A stretch of DNA of 44,820 nucleotides from JANNNF01 sp040385825 (GCA_040385825.1 JAZKGQ010000038.1:1-44820); one strand, 5' to 3'; shown: positions 23,955-32,916, counted from the stretch's first letter. The notes: generated by a model not told the origin, from the sequence alone. Made by a program: numbers and translations.

Positions 23955-25340
23955 CTAAACCGTGTGCAGGTACAGGTCGAAATCCACCTCGGACACCGTG
24001 CGCGCCACGCGGGCGTATTCTGCCGCCTTGATGGCTATGAAGGTGCGGTGCATGTCCGCGCCAAGCGCTTCTTTCAGGAAGGCCGACCCCCGCGCCGCCT
24101 CGATCGCCCCGCGCCAGTCAACCGGGATCGGCGGCGCATCCTGTGCGCCGTCATAGCCGTTGCCGGTGGTTTCCGGTCCGGGATCGATCCTGCCTGCCAG
24201 CCCGTGGCGGATGCCCGCCAGCACGGTTGCCGCCACAAGATAGGGCTGCGCGTCCACCCCTGCCGGGCGATGTTCGATCCGCCGCGCCCGAATATCGCCG
24301 GCCGGGATGCGCAGGGCGACGGACCGGTTGTTCACCCCCCATGTCGGGCTGACCGGGGCATAGGAATTGGACGCAAACCGCCGCCAGGAATTGGCATGCG
24401 GGGCGAAGATCAGCATGGATTCCCCCATCGTGGCGCGCAGGCCCCCGATGGCGTGCAACAGCGTGGGGTTCCACGCGCCCTCCACCGGTTCGACGAACAC
24501 ATTGGCCCCCGCATCGTCCAGCATCGAGACGTGGAAATGCATCCCCGACCCGGCATAATCCTCGTTCGGTTTGGCCATGAAACAGGCCGTCACCCCGTGC
24601 TGGCGGGCGTGATAACGCACCATGCGTTTCAGGCGTAAAAGGTCATCCGCCGCCTGCATCACATCCGTCCGGTAATGCAGGGTCAGTTCATACTGGCCGG
24701 GGGCAAATTCGGAAATCAGGGTTTCGGCCTTGATGCCCGCAAGGGCCGCATCGGCGTAGACATCGTTGAACAGCGGCAACATGCCGTGCAGTTGATCGAC
24801 CGAGTAGACATCGGTCTTGCGGTTGGCGCGGCCATCCAGCACGTCGCGCGCGGGGACCATCTTGCCATTGGCATCGCGCTGATTTTCCAGCAGGAAAAAT
24901 TCCAGCTCGAACGCGCCCGCCGGGTGCAGGCCTTCGGCCGCCAGCGCCAGAACCTGCGCATGCAGGGCGTGGCGGGGGTCGCAGGTCAGGGGCGCGCCTT
25001 CCAGATCGTAAACGGTCATCAGCACTTCGCCGCGCGGTGGTTTGCTGCCAAAGATCGGGCGCAGGCTGCCGGGAATGGGCCAGGCGCGGCGGTCGCCGTC
25101 GCCCTCATCCCAGATCAGGCCGGTTTCATGCACATCCTCGCCACAGATGTCGAGGCCCAGAATCGAGATCGGCAGATGCCGCCCGCCCTTGAAGAACGAC
25201 AGCAGTTCATGCCGGCGGATGATCTTGCCGCGCCCGATGCCATTGGCGTCGTGCAGCACGATGTCGAAGGCCTCGATCTCGGGGTGGGCGTCGAGGAAGG
25301 CTTCGGCTTCGGAAACGGTAGAACCAGAGGGGCTGATCAT
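23955..25340 (-). CDS. Glutamine synthetase family amine ligase 1 (PuuA-like)
   Basis: 461 residues, the length of gamma-glutamylpolyamine synthetases. It has an N-terminal beta-grasp region (HDANGIGRGKIIRRHEL), the catalytic metal-binding GAFELEFFLLEN, SEFAPGQYELTL, and the ATP-site GSGMHFHVSM segment. The family joins glutamate to an amine using ATP; PuuA makes gamma-glutamylputrescine. True GlnA adenylylation features are not evident. It lies 9 bp after a class III aminotransferase on the same strand, downstream of operator site 2, pointing to amine catabolism rather than ammonia assimilation. The exact amine is unknown. Confidence 0.87.
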   Translation of the reverse strand: MISPSGSTVSEAEAFLDAHPEIEAFDIVLHDANGIGRGKIIRRHELLSFFKGGRHLPISILGLDICGEDVHETGLIWDEGDGDRRAWPIPGSLRPIFGSKPPRGEVLMTVYDLEGAPLTCDPRHALHAQVLALAAEGLHPAGAFELEFFLLENQRDANGKMVPARDVLDGRANRKTDVYSVDQLHGMLPLFNDVYADAALAGIKAETLISEFAPGQYELTLHYRTDVMQAADDLLRLKRMVRYHARQHGVTACFMAKPNEDYAGSGMHFHVSMLDDAGANVFVEPVEGAWNPTLLHAIGGLRATMGESMLIFAPHANSWRRFASNSYAPVSPTWGVNNRSVALRIPAGDIRARRIEHRPAGVDAQPYLVAATVLAGIRHGLAGRIDPGPETTGNGYDGAQDAPPIPVDWRGAIEAARGSAFLKEALGADMHRTFIAIKAAEYARVARTVSEVDFDLYLHTV

Positions 25341-25349
25341 GCGGGATAC

Positions 25350-26726
25350 TCAGGTGAAAAGGGCGGAAAGGGTTTCGTCAAACGCGGCGATCAGGGCGTT
25401 GATCTGGCGCTTTTTGGTGGCGGGGCTGACCAGCATCATGTTGTGGAACGGCGCGATCAGGCAACCGCGGTTCAGCAGGCTGGTGTGGATGGCGGCCTCC
25501 AGCGCAGGCTGGTGGGCGAGGGCGGCCTCGGCCCCGTTGCGCAGGGGGCCGGGGGCGCAGATGAATTCGACCCGCGCCCCGACACGCACCACATGCCAGG
25601 GCGCGTTGTGGCGGGTGATGGCCTCGGCTAGGCCAGCCTCCAGCCGTGCCGCGCCCTTTTCCATATGGGCGTAGGCATCCGCCGTCATCACCTCGGCCAG
25701 CGTCGCGCGCAGGCAGGCGAATTGCATCGGGTTGCCCGACAGGGTGGTGCCCATGCCGGAATGGCCGCTTGGCCGTGTCGCGTCAAAGGCGGCAAAGCGG
25801 GTGGCGATGGCATCGGTCATGCCCCAGACGGCCGTGGGCATGCCGCCTGCCACGCATTTGCCCGCGATGAACATGTCGGGTGTCAGGCCGTGGCTGCGGG
25901 TATAGCCGCCAAGGCCGGTGGAAATGGTGTGGGTTTCATCGATCATCAGAACCGCGCCATACCGGGTGGCAAGGGCGCGCAGGCCGTCATGGAAACCGGG
26001 GGCGGGCAGCACCATGCAGGAATTGGTCATCACGGGTTCGGTCAGGATTGCGGCCACATCGCCCTGCGCCAGGGCCGCCTCGACCCCGCCCAGATCGTTG
26101 AACTCGCACACCACAGCGCCCCGTGACAGATCCTGCACCTGCCCCACTAGACCGGGGCGGTTGACCGTTGTCCCACCGTCCAGCGTGACCATCGCGTCAT
26201 CCACCGTGCCGTGGTAGCAGCCGTTGAACACCAGCACCTTCGGCCGCCCCGTCACCGCCCGCGCCACCCGCAGGGCAAAGCGGTTGGCATCGGTGGCGGT
26301 GGTGGCGATCTGCCATTTGAACGCGCCGAACACCCCGCACAGCAACTGCCCCGCCGCCAAGGCATCCTGCGTCGGCAGCATGTAGGTCAGCCCTTGCCGC
26401 GCCTGCGCCCGGATCGCGCGGGCCACCGGTTTGGGCGAATGGCCGAACATCGACCCGGTGTCGCCAAGGCAGAAATCGTCGATGCCATAGCCGTCGATGT
26501 CGGTCAGCCGCGCGCCGCGCGCATGGGCCACCAGCGGCAGATGCGGCATCGGCCAGTCTGCCATCCAGTGCATCGGCACCCCGCCAAGATAGGCCCCGGA
26601 CCCCGCCGCCATCGCGGCCAGTGACCGCGGGCGGCTGGCGATGAACCGCGCAGCCTCGCGCCGGGCAAGGGCGGTCAGGCGGTCGGGTGATACGCCCGCA
26701 ATCAGGGGAGTGGTCTTTCGCGGCAT
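25350..26726 (-). CDS. Class III PLP-dependent aminotransferase (glutamate-1-semialdehyde mutase-like)
   Basis: 458 residues. The PLP-binding Lys290 is in MFIAGKCVAGG. LMIDETHTI carries the Asp that contacts the pyridine nitrogen; NGCYHGT is another family motif. Class III enzymes include GABA, putrescine and acetylornithine transaminases and GSA mutase. The IAGK-type lysine motif and the overall layout are nearest to the GSA-mutase-like subgroup. The first gene of a two-gene operon with ligase 1, it probably removes an omega-amino group in the same pathway, giving a semialdehyde for an enzyme such as GabD (inference). The start is 40 bp from the ATTTGATCAAAT palindrome. Confidence 0.85.
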   Translation of the reverse strand: MPRKTTPLIAGVSPDRLTALARREAARFIASRPRSLAAMAAGSGAYLGGVPMHWMADWPMPHLPLVAHARGARLTDIDGYGIDDFCLGDTGSMFGHSPKPVARAIRAQARQGLTYMLPTQDALAAGQLLCGVFGAFKWQIATTATDANRFALRVARAVTGRPKVLVFNGCYHGTVDDAMVTLDGGTTVNRPGLVGQVQDLSRGAVVCEFNDLGGVEAALAQGDVAAILTEPVMTNSCMVLPAPGFHDGLRALATRYGAVLMIDETHTISTGLGGYTRSHGLTPDMFIAGKCVAGGMPTAVWGMTDAIATRFAAFDATRPSGHSGMGTTLSGNPMQFACLRATLAEVMTADAYAHMEKGAARLEAGLAEAITRHNAPWHVVRVGARVEFICAPGPLRNGAEAALAHQPALEAAIHTSLLNRGCLIAPFHNMMLVSPATKKRQINALIAAFDETLSALFT

Positions 26727-26766
26727 GGCCTGACCTTTGCAAGGAACGCATCAGGCATAGCGGATA

Positions 26767-26778
26767 ATTTGATCAAAT
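26767..26778. promoter_or_regulatory. Perfect palindrome ATTTGATCAAAT, putative operator (site 2)
   Basis: Identical to site 1 at 4001. It lies 40 bp upstream of the aminotransferase start, a natural operator position. The flanks GCGGATA and GGAAGTG differ from those of site 1, so conservation is confined to the palindrome. Confidence 0.5.
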
Positions 26779-26887
26779 GGAAGTGACCTGCCTTCAACAC
26801 CCGTGCCGGGGCCGCAGCACAAGGTGCACACGGCCAGATTGTCGCCTTTGCACAAGGCCGCAACCCGCGCTGGAAAGGCCGTCTGCC

Positions 26888-26920
26888 GTTCACTCCAAAC
26901 GGCTGTTGTTCACTCCAAAC
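26888..26920 (+). repeat. Two 13-bp direct repeats, GTTCACTCCAAAC
   Basis: GTTCACTCCAAAC occurs at 26888-26900 and 26908-26920, identical copies 20 bp apart (about two helical turns). They sit in the 368-bp gene-free interval between the aminotransferase and the RTX gene. Apart from the palindrome at 26767 and these repeats I see no gene in this interval; a minus-strand open frame there has no recognisable content. Confidence 0.5.
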
Positions 26921-27094
26921 CGCGCGCAGGTGGATTGAGTTTTGCTCGAATTGGCCGGAACTGGAGGTTCGATGTTCGCATACCCGCCTTCGAACCCCTG
27001 TGGGGACGGGCCGCCAGAAGGCCAAGTGTGCAGCGTCGTGGCTTAGCAATCAATGCCCGGCGCATCGGGCGTTTCAACTGAATGAGAGTTCATC

Positions 27095-29395
27095 ATGCCC
27101 CCGTTAGATCAAGCCTCTGAAACGCATACCACGTCCTACACTTCCGGGCTTTTTGGCGCCGGTAGCCCCACCTACTGGTCTTATTCCTTTGACGACTGGA
27201 ATTTTGAAAGCGCCGCCGACGCTGACTTTTCCTATGACTATGGCAATCAGGATGACGACTATCTGACCGCCAGTCTTGATTTCCAGGCCTCGTATGACAT
27301 GGCGTTCGGCATCACCGGCGAAGCGCGGGTCGACCTTGGCAGCATTGAAACCGAAGTCGCGGTGACCTCCAACGCGGTCGCGATCAACGGTGGCATCTCG
27401 ACGGCAGACGCCGAAATTGAAACAACCGTTGCTGTGGCCTCGCCCGATCCGGAACAAACCTATATCGACATCGACCTGATCGCGCGGCTTGATGCGTCGA
27501 TCTATGCGAATGCGAACTTCTGGGCCTATGGGATCGGGTCAACCGATCTGACACTGATCGACGAGGCGGTCAGCTTTGACCTTGGCGGTGATCTGATCGA
27601 CCTCACCTTGCAGGACGTGCTGGACTCGCTGGATGCGCGCAAGCTGTTTGAGGTCGATCTGGGCTTTGGCGCCTTGCAGTTCGGCTTTCCCGTCTTTGAA
27701 TACGAAGACGCCGTGCTGAACGACGACGGCAGCACCGTGGTCACCGGGGCGACAGAGGCGTTTCTGAACGTCGAAATCGATCTGGACACATTCTTGCCGG
27801 TCCCGCCGTTGGGCTTTGAATTCGAAGAAGAAATCCTCGACGTGATCTTCGCAAAGGCCGAGGTCGGGATTTTCGACGCCAAGCTGAATGTCGGCCTGTC
27901 GTTCGAGCAAGAGATCACCTTTACCCCCGAAACCTCGGTTACCCTGGTGTCGGACGGCGGCGAGACTTTGGCCGGTGGTCTGGGCGAAGACTATCTGTTC
28001 GAGGAAGGCCAGCAAGAAGGCGAAGGGTCCTTTACCGTCACCGCGACCTACGACGCCGACACGACCGTCAACCTGATCACCTCGCTGGTGACCGGAGCCG
28101 CGGTGGACTGGAAGCTGTTCTATGCCGAGTTCGGGCTGACGATCGATATTCCGCTGGTCTATGACAACTTCGACGATCCGATCGCCTTCGAGTTTACCCT
28201 GGCCGATGGCTCGATCGACCTCGGGCTTGATTTCTCGTTCGAGATCGCCAACACGAGCTGGGTGATCGACGGCGAAAGCTGGACCGAGGTTTACACCGTC
28301 ACCTATGAAAACGATGTGACCGTGGCTTCGGGCGCCAATTTTGCCATGACCACCAATCAGACCCATGGCCGTGGCAACAACCGCGCCAATGAAATCACCG
28401 GCAGCGGGGCCGCAAATACCATCGTGGGCCGCGGCGGCGACGATGCGCTGTTCGGCGCTGATGGCAATGACCGTCTGCGCGGCGATGCCGGGACCGATGT
28501 GCTGAACGGCGGCGAGGGGTCGGATTTCGCGATCTACGGCACGTCGACCCAAGGGCTTGTGGTCGATCTGTCGAATGTCTCGCACAACACCGGCGATGCG
28601 GCGACCGATACGCTGGTGTCGATCGAGAACATCATCGGGTCGGCCTTCAACGACACGTTGGTCGGCGATGACGGCGACAACATCCTGCTTGGCGCGGGCG
28701 GCGTCAACGTGCTGGTCGGCGGTCTGGGCGATGATACCTATGACTGGGATTATGACTATGCGCTGTCCACTGGCGATATGCTGTTCGAGAACGCGGGTGA
28801 AGGCACCGACACGGTGATCCTGAACGAAGTCTATGCGCTCGAGCTGTGGGACAACTTTGAAAACATCCGCGTCGGGGCAAATTACAACCTGTCGCAGACC
28901 ATTCTGGGCAACTCGGTCGCCAACGTCATTGTCGGCAACACAAACAGCAACGCGCTGGATGGCCGTGCCGGTGACGACTCGTTGCGCGGTGCTGCGGGCA
29001 ACGACAACCTGTATGGCGGCGAAGGCAATGACGATCTGCGCGGCGGTGTCGGCGACGACTATCTGGTCGGCGGCGCAGGTACGGACATTCTGGTCGGGGG
29101 TGTCGGCAGAGACAGCTTCATGTTCCGCGCGTCCGATTCCACACCGGCCGACCCGGACATCATCGCGGATTTCGACGCCAGCCAGTCGGAATCCATCATC
29201 CTGAGCGTCAGCGATTTCTCTTACTTCAGCGCGGGTGCCGCGGCGTTTTCGGGAATCGTGGGTGAATTGATCACGGTGATCGACGGGGCGAATTCGTTCC
29301 TGCGCGGTGACACCAACGGCGACCTCGTGACCGATTTCGAGGTGCAGGTGTTGAACCACCATGTGGTGTTCGCGGACTTCTTCTTTACGTCCTGA
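27095..29395 (+). CDS. RTX-type calcium-binding protein, probable type I secretion substrate
   Basis: 766 residues, strongly acidic, with no signal peptide and almost no Cys. Residues 1-430 form a beta-strand-rich region of unknown type (many D/E/V/L/F strands such as FEVDLGFGALQFGFPVFEYED). GGxGxD nonapeptide blocks follow at about 445-480 (RGGDDALFGADGNDRLRG), 523-545 and 619-676. The C-terminal 80 residues, with DIIADFDASQSESIIL, resemble the end of serralysin-type secreted proteins. No protease HExxH or lipase motif is visible, so the activity is unknown; it may be a surface-layer, adhesin or matrix protein. No type I exporter genes are adjacent. Base composition is visibly less GC-rich than its neighbours. 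A strong terminator follows. Confidence 0.87.
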   Translation: MPPLDQASETHTTSYTSGLFGAGSPTYWSYSFDDWNFESAADADFSYDYGNQDDDYLTASLDFQASYDMAFGITGEARVDLGSIETEVAVTSNAVAINGGISTADAEIETTVAVASPDPEQTYIDIDLIARLDASIYANANFWAYGIGSTDLTLIDEAVSFDLGGDLIDLTLQDVLDSLDARKLFEVDLGFGALQFGFPVFEYEDAVLNDDGSTVVTGATEAFLNVEIDLDTFLPVPPLGFEFEEEILDVIFAKAEVGIFDAKLNVGLSFEQEITFTPETSVTLVSDGGETLAGGLGEDYLFEEGQQEGEGSFTVTATYDADTTVNLITSLVTGAAVDWKLFYAEFGLTIDIPLVYDNFDDPIAFEFTLADGSIDLGLDFSFEIANTSWVIDGESWTEVYTVTYENDVTVASGANFAMTTNQTHGRGNNRANEITGSGAANTIVGRGGDDALFGADGNDRLRGDAGTDVLNGGEGSDFAIYGTSTQGLVVDLSNVSHNTGDAATDTLVSIENIIGSAFNDTLVGDDGDNILLGAGGVNVLVGGLGDDTYDWDYDYALSTGDMLFENAGEGTDTVILNEVYALELWDNFENIRVGANYNLSQTILGNSVANVIVGNTNSNALDGRAGDDSLRGAAGNDNLYGGEGNDDLRGGVGDDYLVGGAGTDILVGGVGRDSFMFRASDSTPADPDIIADFDASQSESIILSVSDFSYFSAGAAAFSGIVGELITVIDGANSFLRGDTNGDLVTDFEVQVLNHHVVFADFFFTS

Positions 29396-29431
29396 ACCGT
29401 CCAGCCATAGTTGTTAACGAGTGACCCAAGG

Positions 29432-29461
29432 ATACGCGCCCTCTGATCAGAGGGCGCGTAT
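29432..29461 (+). terminator. 30-bp perfect palindrome terminator after the RTX gene
   Basis: ATACGCGCCCTCTGA (29432-29446) is directly followed by its exact reverse complement (29447-29461), then TTTCT on the plus strand. It is 36 bp past the RTX stop. The right arm includes the stop codon of the convergent ThDP enzyme (29447-29449), so the structure may also end that transcript. Confidence 0.75.
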
Positions 29462-31018
29462 TTCTATCAGGCGCGGGCCATCACAGGGCGCGCGCAAGGC
29501 GGCGATCAGGGCCTCGGGGTCTTGCGGCACTGACGCGAACGGCAGATCGCAGGCGGCGGCGAAGGGTGCCATCTTCAGGGGGCTGGGCGTGCAGCCGACC
29601 ACTTCGGTATCTGCCCCCACCATCGCCTCGGCGATTTCGCGAAAGCCTGCGTTGTTCCAGACAAGGAAGGTTATCGGCAAATTCTCATCCCGTGCCGTGC
29701 GCAGTTCGCCGGGACTGAACTGCAACCCGCCATCGCCGATCAGGCAGACCACCGGCACGCCCGGCGCGGCAACCGCCGCCCCGACCGCCGCCCCCGGACC
29801 ATAGCCCAAAGCGCCATAGCCGGTGGCCGCGTTGAACCAGCCATCCGGGCGGTCGTGGCCGTGGTACAGGTTCCCGGCATAGACCGGCTGGGTGCTGTCA
29901 CCCACCACAATCGCCCCCGGCATCGCGGTTTGCAGGGCTGTCAGCATCGCCATCTGTGCCGCCATTGCCGGGTGCAGGCCTGCGGTTTCGGCCCGGGCCG
30001 CATCGCGGGTGGTCGCGGCCCGCACAGCGCCATCGGTTTGGCGAGCGGCAAGCTGCGGCAGCAGCGCCGCGATGAAGGCCCCGGTGTCGGCCTGCACCGG
30101 CAGCCCTGCCGGGTGGCGGGCCAGTTGGTCGGCGCAGACATCGACGCGGATCATCCCCGACAGGTCGGGCAACCCGCCGCGCACATACATGTCGTAATCG
30201 GTCGGGCCAAACTCGGTGCCTATCGCCAGCACCTGATCCGCCCCCGCCATCAGCGCGCGGGTGGCATCCAGACTGGGCGAAGCGGGCACCACCAGCGGGT
30301 GGCCCGTCAGCGCGCCGCGCGCGTTGACGGTCTGGATCACCGGGGCGTCCAGCGCTTCGGCCAGCCGTTGCAGCAGCGCCGACTGCCCGCGCGCGCCCCC
30401 GCCTGCAAGGATCACCACGCGGGACGCGGCGTTCAGCAGGGCGGCGGCCCCGGTGATCGCCGCATCCTCGGGGGCAGGGCGCATGGCCGCAACAGGGGGG
30501 GGCAGGGGCGGGCAGTCCAGCCCCATCACATCGGTCGGCACCTCTATATGCACCGGCCCCGGCCGTCCGGTCGCCATCGCGGCAAAGGCGCGGTCCAGTA
30601 TGGGGCCAAGCGCGGACGCGTCCGTCACCTGCCAGGTCGGGCACAGGGCGCGCAGCATGGCCGCCTGATCGGGCAATTCGTGCAGCAATCCCAGCCCCTT
30701 GCCCAAGGACGCCCGCCGGTTCACGCCTGATATGACCAGCATCGGCACCGAATCCGCCTTGGCCTGCGCCATCGCGGTCAGCGTGTTGGTCAGCCCCGGC
30801 CCGGTGATCACGAAGGCCACGCCGGGCTTGCCCGACACGCGGGCATAGCCATCGGCCATGAAGCCCGCGCCCTGTTCGTGGCGCGGCGTCACATGGCGCA
30901 AGGCCTCGCCCGCAAGGCCCCGGTACAGCTCGATCGTATGCACGCCGGGGATGCCGAACACCACATCCACGCCCCGCGCCACCAGCCCTTCGACCAGCCG
31001 CATCCCCACTGTTGCCAT
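29447..31018 (-). CDS. aruI: ThDP-dependent decarboxylase, 5-guanidino-2-oxopentanoate decarboxylase-like
   Basis: 523 residues of the acetolactate-synthase-like ThDP family. The cofactor-activating Glu48 is in RHEQGAGFMADGYAR. The ThDP/Mg motif GDGGLQFSPGELRTA continues to the closing NN about 25 residues later. AruI decarboxylates 2-ketoarginine to 4-guanidinobutyraldehyde in the arginine transaminase pathway. The assignment rests on overall type plus the upstream partner: an arginine-transaminase-like gene lies 3 bp away in the same operon, headed by a TetR regulator. An alternative is a related 2-oxo-acid decarboxylase or an acetolactate-synthase-like enzyme; no small regulatory subunit (IlvH) is present, arguing against true acetolactate synthase. 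Confidence 0.75.
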   Translation of the reverse strand: MATVGMRLVEGLVARGVDVVFGIPGVHTIELYRGLAGEALRHVTPRHEQGAGFMADGYARVSGKPGVAFVITGPGLTNTLTAMAQAKADSVPMLVISGVNRRASLGKGLGLLHELPDQAAMLRALCPTWQVTDASALGPILDRAFAAMATGRPGPVHIEVPTDVMGLDCPPLPPPVAAMRPAPEDAAITGAAALLNAASRVVILAGGGARGQSALLQRLAEALDAPVIQTVNARGALTGHPLVVPASPSLDATRALMAGADQVLAIGTEFGPTDYDMYVRGGLPDLSGMIRVDVCADQLARHPAGLPVQADTGAFIAALLPQLAARQTDGAVRAATTRDAARAETAGLHPAMAAQMAMLTALQTAMPGAIVVGDSTQPVYAGNLYHGHDRPDGWFNAATGYGALGYGPGAAVGAAVAAPGVPVVCLIGDGGLQFSPGELRTARDENLPITFLVWNNAGFREIAEAMVGADTEVVGCTPSPLKMAPFAAACDLPFASVPQDPEALIAALRAPCDGPRLIEIRAL

Positions 31019-31021
31019 CGC

Positions 31022-32200
31022 CTATCCCCCCACTGTCACGGCATGGGCCGCGATGCGCGCGCAAGCCTGCGCAATCAGATCATCGGGTTGCGTCAGGCTG
31101 AGCCGCAGCCACCCCGCCAGCCCCGCCCCGAAACTTTCGCCCGGCATCACGGCCACGCCTTGGGCGTCCAGCAGCCCGTTGGCAAACTCGACACCCGACA
31201 GCCCGGTCGCGCGCACATCGACCAGCCCGAACATGCCCGCCTGCGGCTGGTTCGCCCGCAGCCCGGCCACCCCGTCCAGCAGCCGGTGCAACATCGCCGC
31301 CCGCGCCGAAAATCGGGCCACCATGCCGGATGCGACGGCAGAGGGGGTGGAAACGGCCAGCGTGGTCATGTCGGCGATGAAGGGCTGGTTGCCGAACAGC
31401 ATGGTTTCCGACAGGGGCAGCAACCGTCGAATGAACTCGGCAGGCCCCACGCACCACCCCGACCGGAACCCCGGTGCCGCGTGGGATTTCGAGATCGACG
31501 AGGCCACGATCACCCGGTCGGCCAAGGCAGGGTCAGACAGGGGCGAGGCGAAGCTGACCCCCGGAAACACCAGATCCTCATACACCTCATCCGCCACGAT
31601 CCACAGATCATGCTGCACCGCCAAGGCCCCAAGCGCGGCAAGGTCGGCGGGGGTCAGCACCGCCCCTGTGGGGTTGTGCGGCGAGTTCAGGAACAGCACC
31701 TTGCTGCGCGGGGTGATCCTTGCGGCAACATCGGCGGCCTGCATGCGGAACCCGTGTTCGGGGCGCAGCGGCACCGGCACCATGCTGGCGCCGGTTGCCA
31801 CGATCACGCCTTCATAGGTCGCGTACATCGGGTCGCCCACCAGCACCTCGTCCCCCGTCTGCGCCAGCGCCATCATCACGGCGTAAAGCGTGGTCTGGGT
31901 GCCCGGAAAACACATCACCTGATCGGTGCCGATTTCCCGGCCCCGGCGCGCGGTATAGCGCGCGGCCAGCGCCGCCAGCAGCCGAGGCTCGCCCTGCCCG
32001 TTGCTGTAGCCGGTGCGCCCCTGCCGCATCGCGGCGCAGGCGGCGTCCAGCAGGGCGGCGGGCGTGGGCACATCGGGTTCGCCGATCGTCAGTTCGATCA
32101 CCGCATCGCCTGCGGCTTTCATCGCGCGGGCGCGGGCGTGGATTTCCCACTTGGCCCCGCCCAGATCGGCAAGGCGGGTGGTCAGGCTGGCATAGGTCAT
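31022..32200 (-). CDS. aruH: Class I/II PLP aminotransferase, arginine:pyruvate transaminase-like
   Basis: 392 residues, matching AruH (about 393). Fold-type I aminotransferase with PLP Lys238 in SSISKSHA. NSPHNPTG is the family N-PxNPTG motif, DEVYEDL carries the Asp for the pyridine nitrogen, and the substrate-carboxylate Arg is in FRSGWCVG. AruH converts arginine and pyruvate to 2-ketoarginine and alanine. The pairing with an AruI-like decarboxylase 3 bp downstream supports this over a generic aspartate aminotransferase. The start overlaps the TetR stop by ATGA. Confidence 0.75.
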   Translation of the reverse strand: MTYASLTTRLADLGGAKWEIHARARAMKAAGDAVIELTIGEPDVPTPAALLDAACAAMRQGRTGYSNGQGEPRLLAALAARYTARRGREIGTDQVMCFPGTQTTLYAVMMALAQTGDEVLVGDPMYATYEGVIVATGASMVPVPLRPEHGFRMQAADVAARITPRSKVLFLNSPHNPTGAVLTPADLAALGALAVQHDLWIVADEVYEDLVFPGVSFASPLSDPALADRVIVASSISKSHAAPGFRSGWCVGPAEFIRRLLPLSETMLFGNQPFIADMTTLAVSTPSAVASGMVARFSARAAMLHRLLDGVAGLRANQPQAGMFGLVDVRATGLSGVEFANGLLDAQGVAVMPGESFGAGLAGWLRLSLTQPDDLIAQACARIAAHAVTVGG

Positions 32201-32901
32201 TCCATCGTCTCGTCAAAGGGGGCGGCGGGGTCCGCATCCGGTTTCGGGTCGTCCAAAGGCAGGTTCAGCGCAATCGCGGCATGGGCCAGCAGATCGACCC
32301 CCAGCATCGCCCCCACCGACCGCAGCGCGATGCGGGGCAATTCATCCGGGCCGAAGGCATGCGGAATCACCGACCCTTCCAGCCACAGCCCATCGATCAC
32401 CGCGTTGCAGGCAATGGCATCGCTGCGCAATTGCGCCGACATGGCAGGCCGGTCCAGCGCCGCGATCAGTCCTTGCAGCGTGTCGCGGTAGCCCAGATAG
32501 CCGGCTTCATGGGCCTCCAGCAGGGCGGCGTCCTGCTGCACCGAATGCAGGAACCCGGCCCACAGCCCCACACGGTCAAAGGCCATCACCGGCGGGCGCA
32601 GCGAGGCCGCCACGAACACCGCCAGCCGCAGTTCGGCGTCATCGCCCACGGTGTCCAGCACGGCGGTATTGGCATGGGTCATGCCGTCCATCAGCGCCAG
32701 ATAGGCCGCGCGGGTCAGATCGTCCTTGGTCTGGAAGTAATGCCGGATCAGCCCCGCCGTCACTCCGGCCCGTGCCGCAATCGCCCGCACTGTGGCCGCC
32801 TGCGGCCCGCCTTCGGCGACCAGCGACTGCGCCGCCGCGATCAGCGCCTCGCGCCGCTTTTCTTCAGGCTCGCGCCGAAAGCTGCGGCGTTCGTCGGTCA
32901 T
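32197..32901 (-). CDS. TetR/AcrR family transcriptional regulator
   Basis: 234 residues. The helix-turn-helix at about 28-60 (VRAIAARAGVTAGLIRHYFQTKDDL) is of the BetI-like TetR type. The C-terminal ligand domain is TetR_C-like. It is the first gene of an operon with the AruH- and AruI-like enzymes, and its stop overlaps the next start by ATGA, so it is expected to autoregulate and respond to a pathway intermediate. The start at 32901 is preferred to 32916 because GGAG lies 7 nt before it. Confidence 0.87.
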   Translation of the reverse strand: MTDERRSFRREPEEKRREALIAAAQSLVAEGGPQAATVRAIAARAGVTAGLIRHYFQTKDDLTRAAYLALMDGMTHANTAVLDTVGDDAELRLAVFVAASLRPPVMAFDRVGLWAGFLHSVQQDAALLEAHEAGYLGYRDTLQGLIAALDRPAMSAQLRSDAIACNAVIDGLWLEGSVIPHAFGPDELPRIALRSVGAMLGVDLLAHAAIALNLPLDDPKPDADPAAPFDETME

Positions 32902-32916
32902 CGGCTGGCTCCGCAT

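Noticed and set aside
26702..27049. 115-codon minus-strand frame in the aminotransferase-RTX spacer
   Set aside because: It overlaps the aminotransferase start, has no family resemblance and no convincing ribosome site.
27539..29362. Long antisense open frame opposite the RTX gene; similar long antisense frames opposite 591-1757, adenine deaminase and the hydroxyacid dehydrogenase
   Set aside because: High GC makes long antisense frames common. None has recognisable motifs, and the plus-strand products are clear family members.
29447..31018. Acetolactate synthase large subunit
   Set aside because: The fold is shared, but no small subunit or ilvC is adjacent and the partner is an arginine-transaminase-like enzyme.
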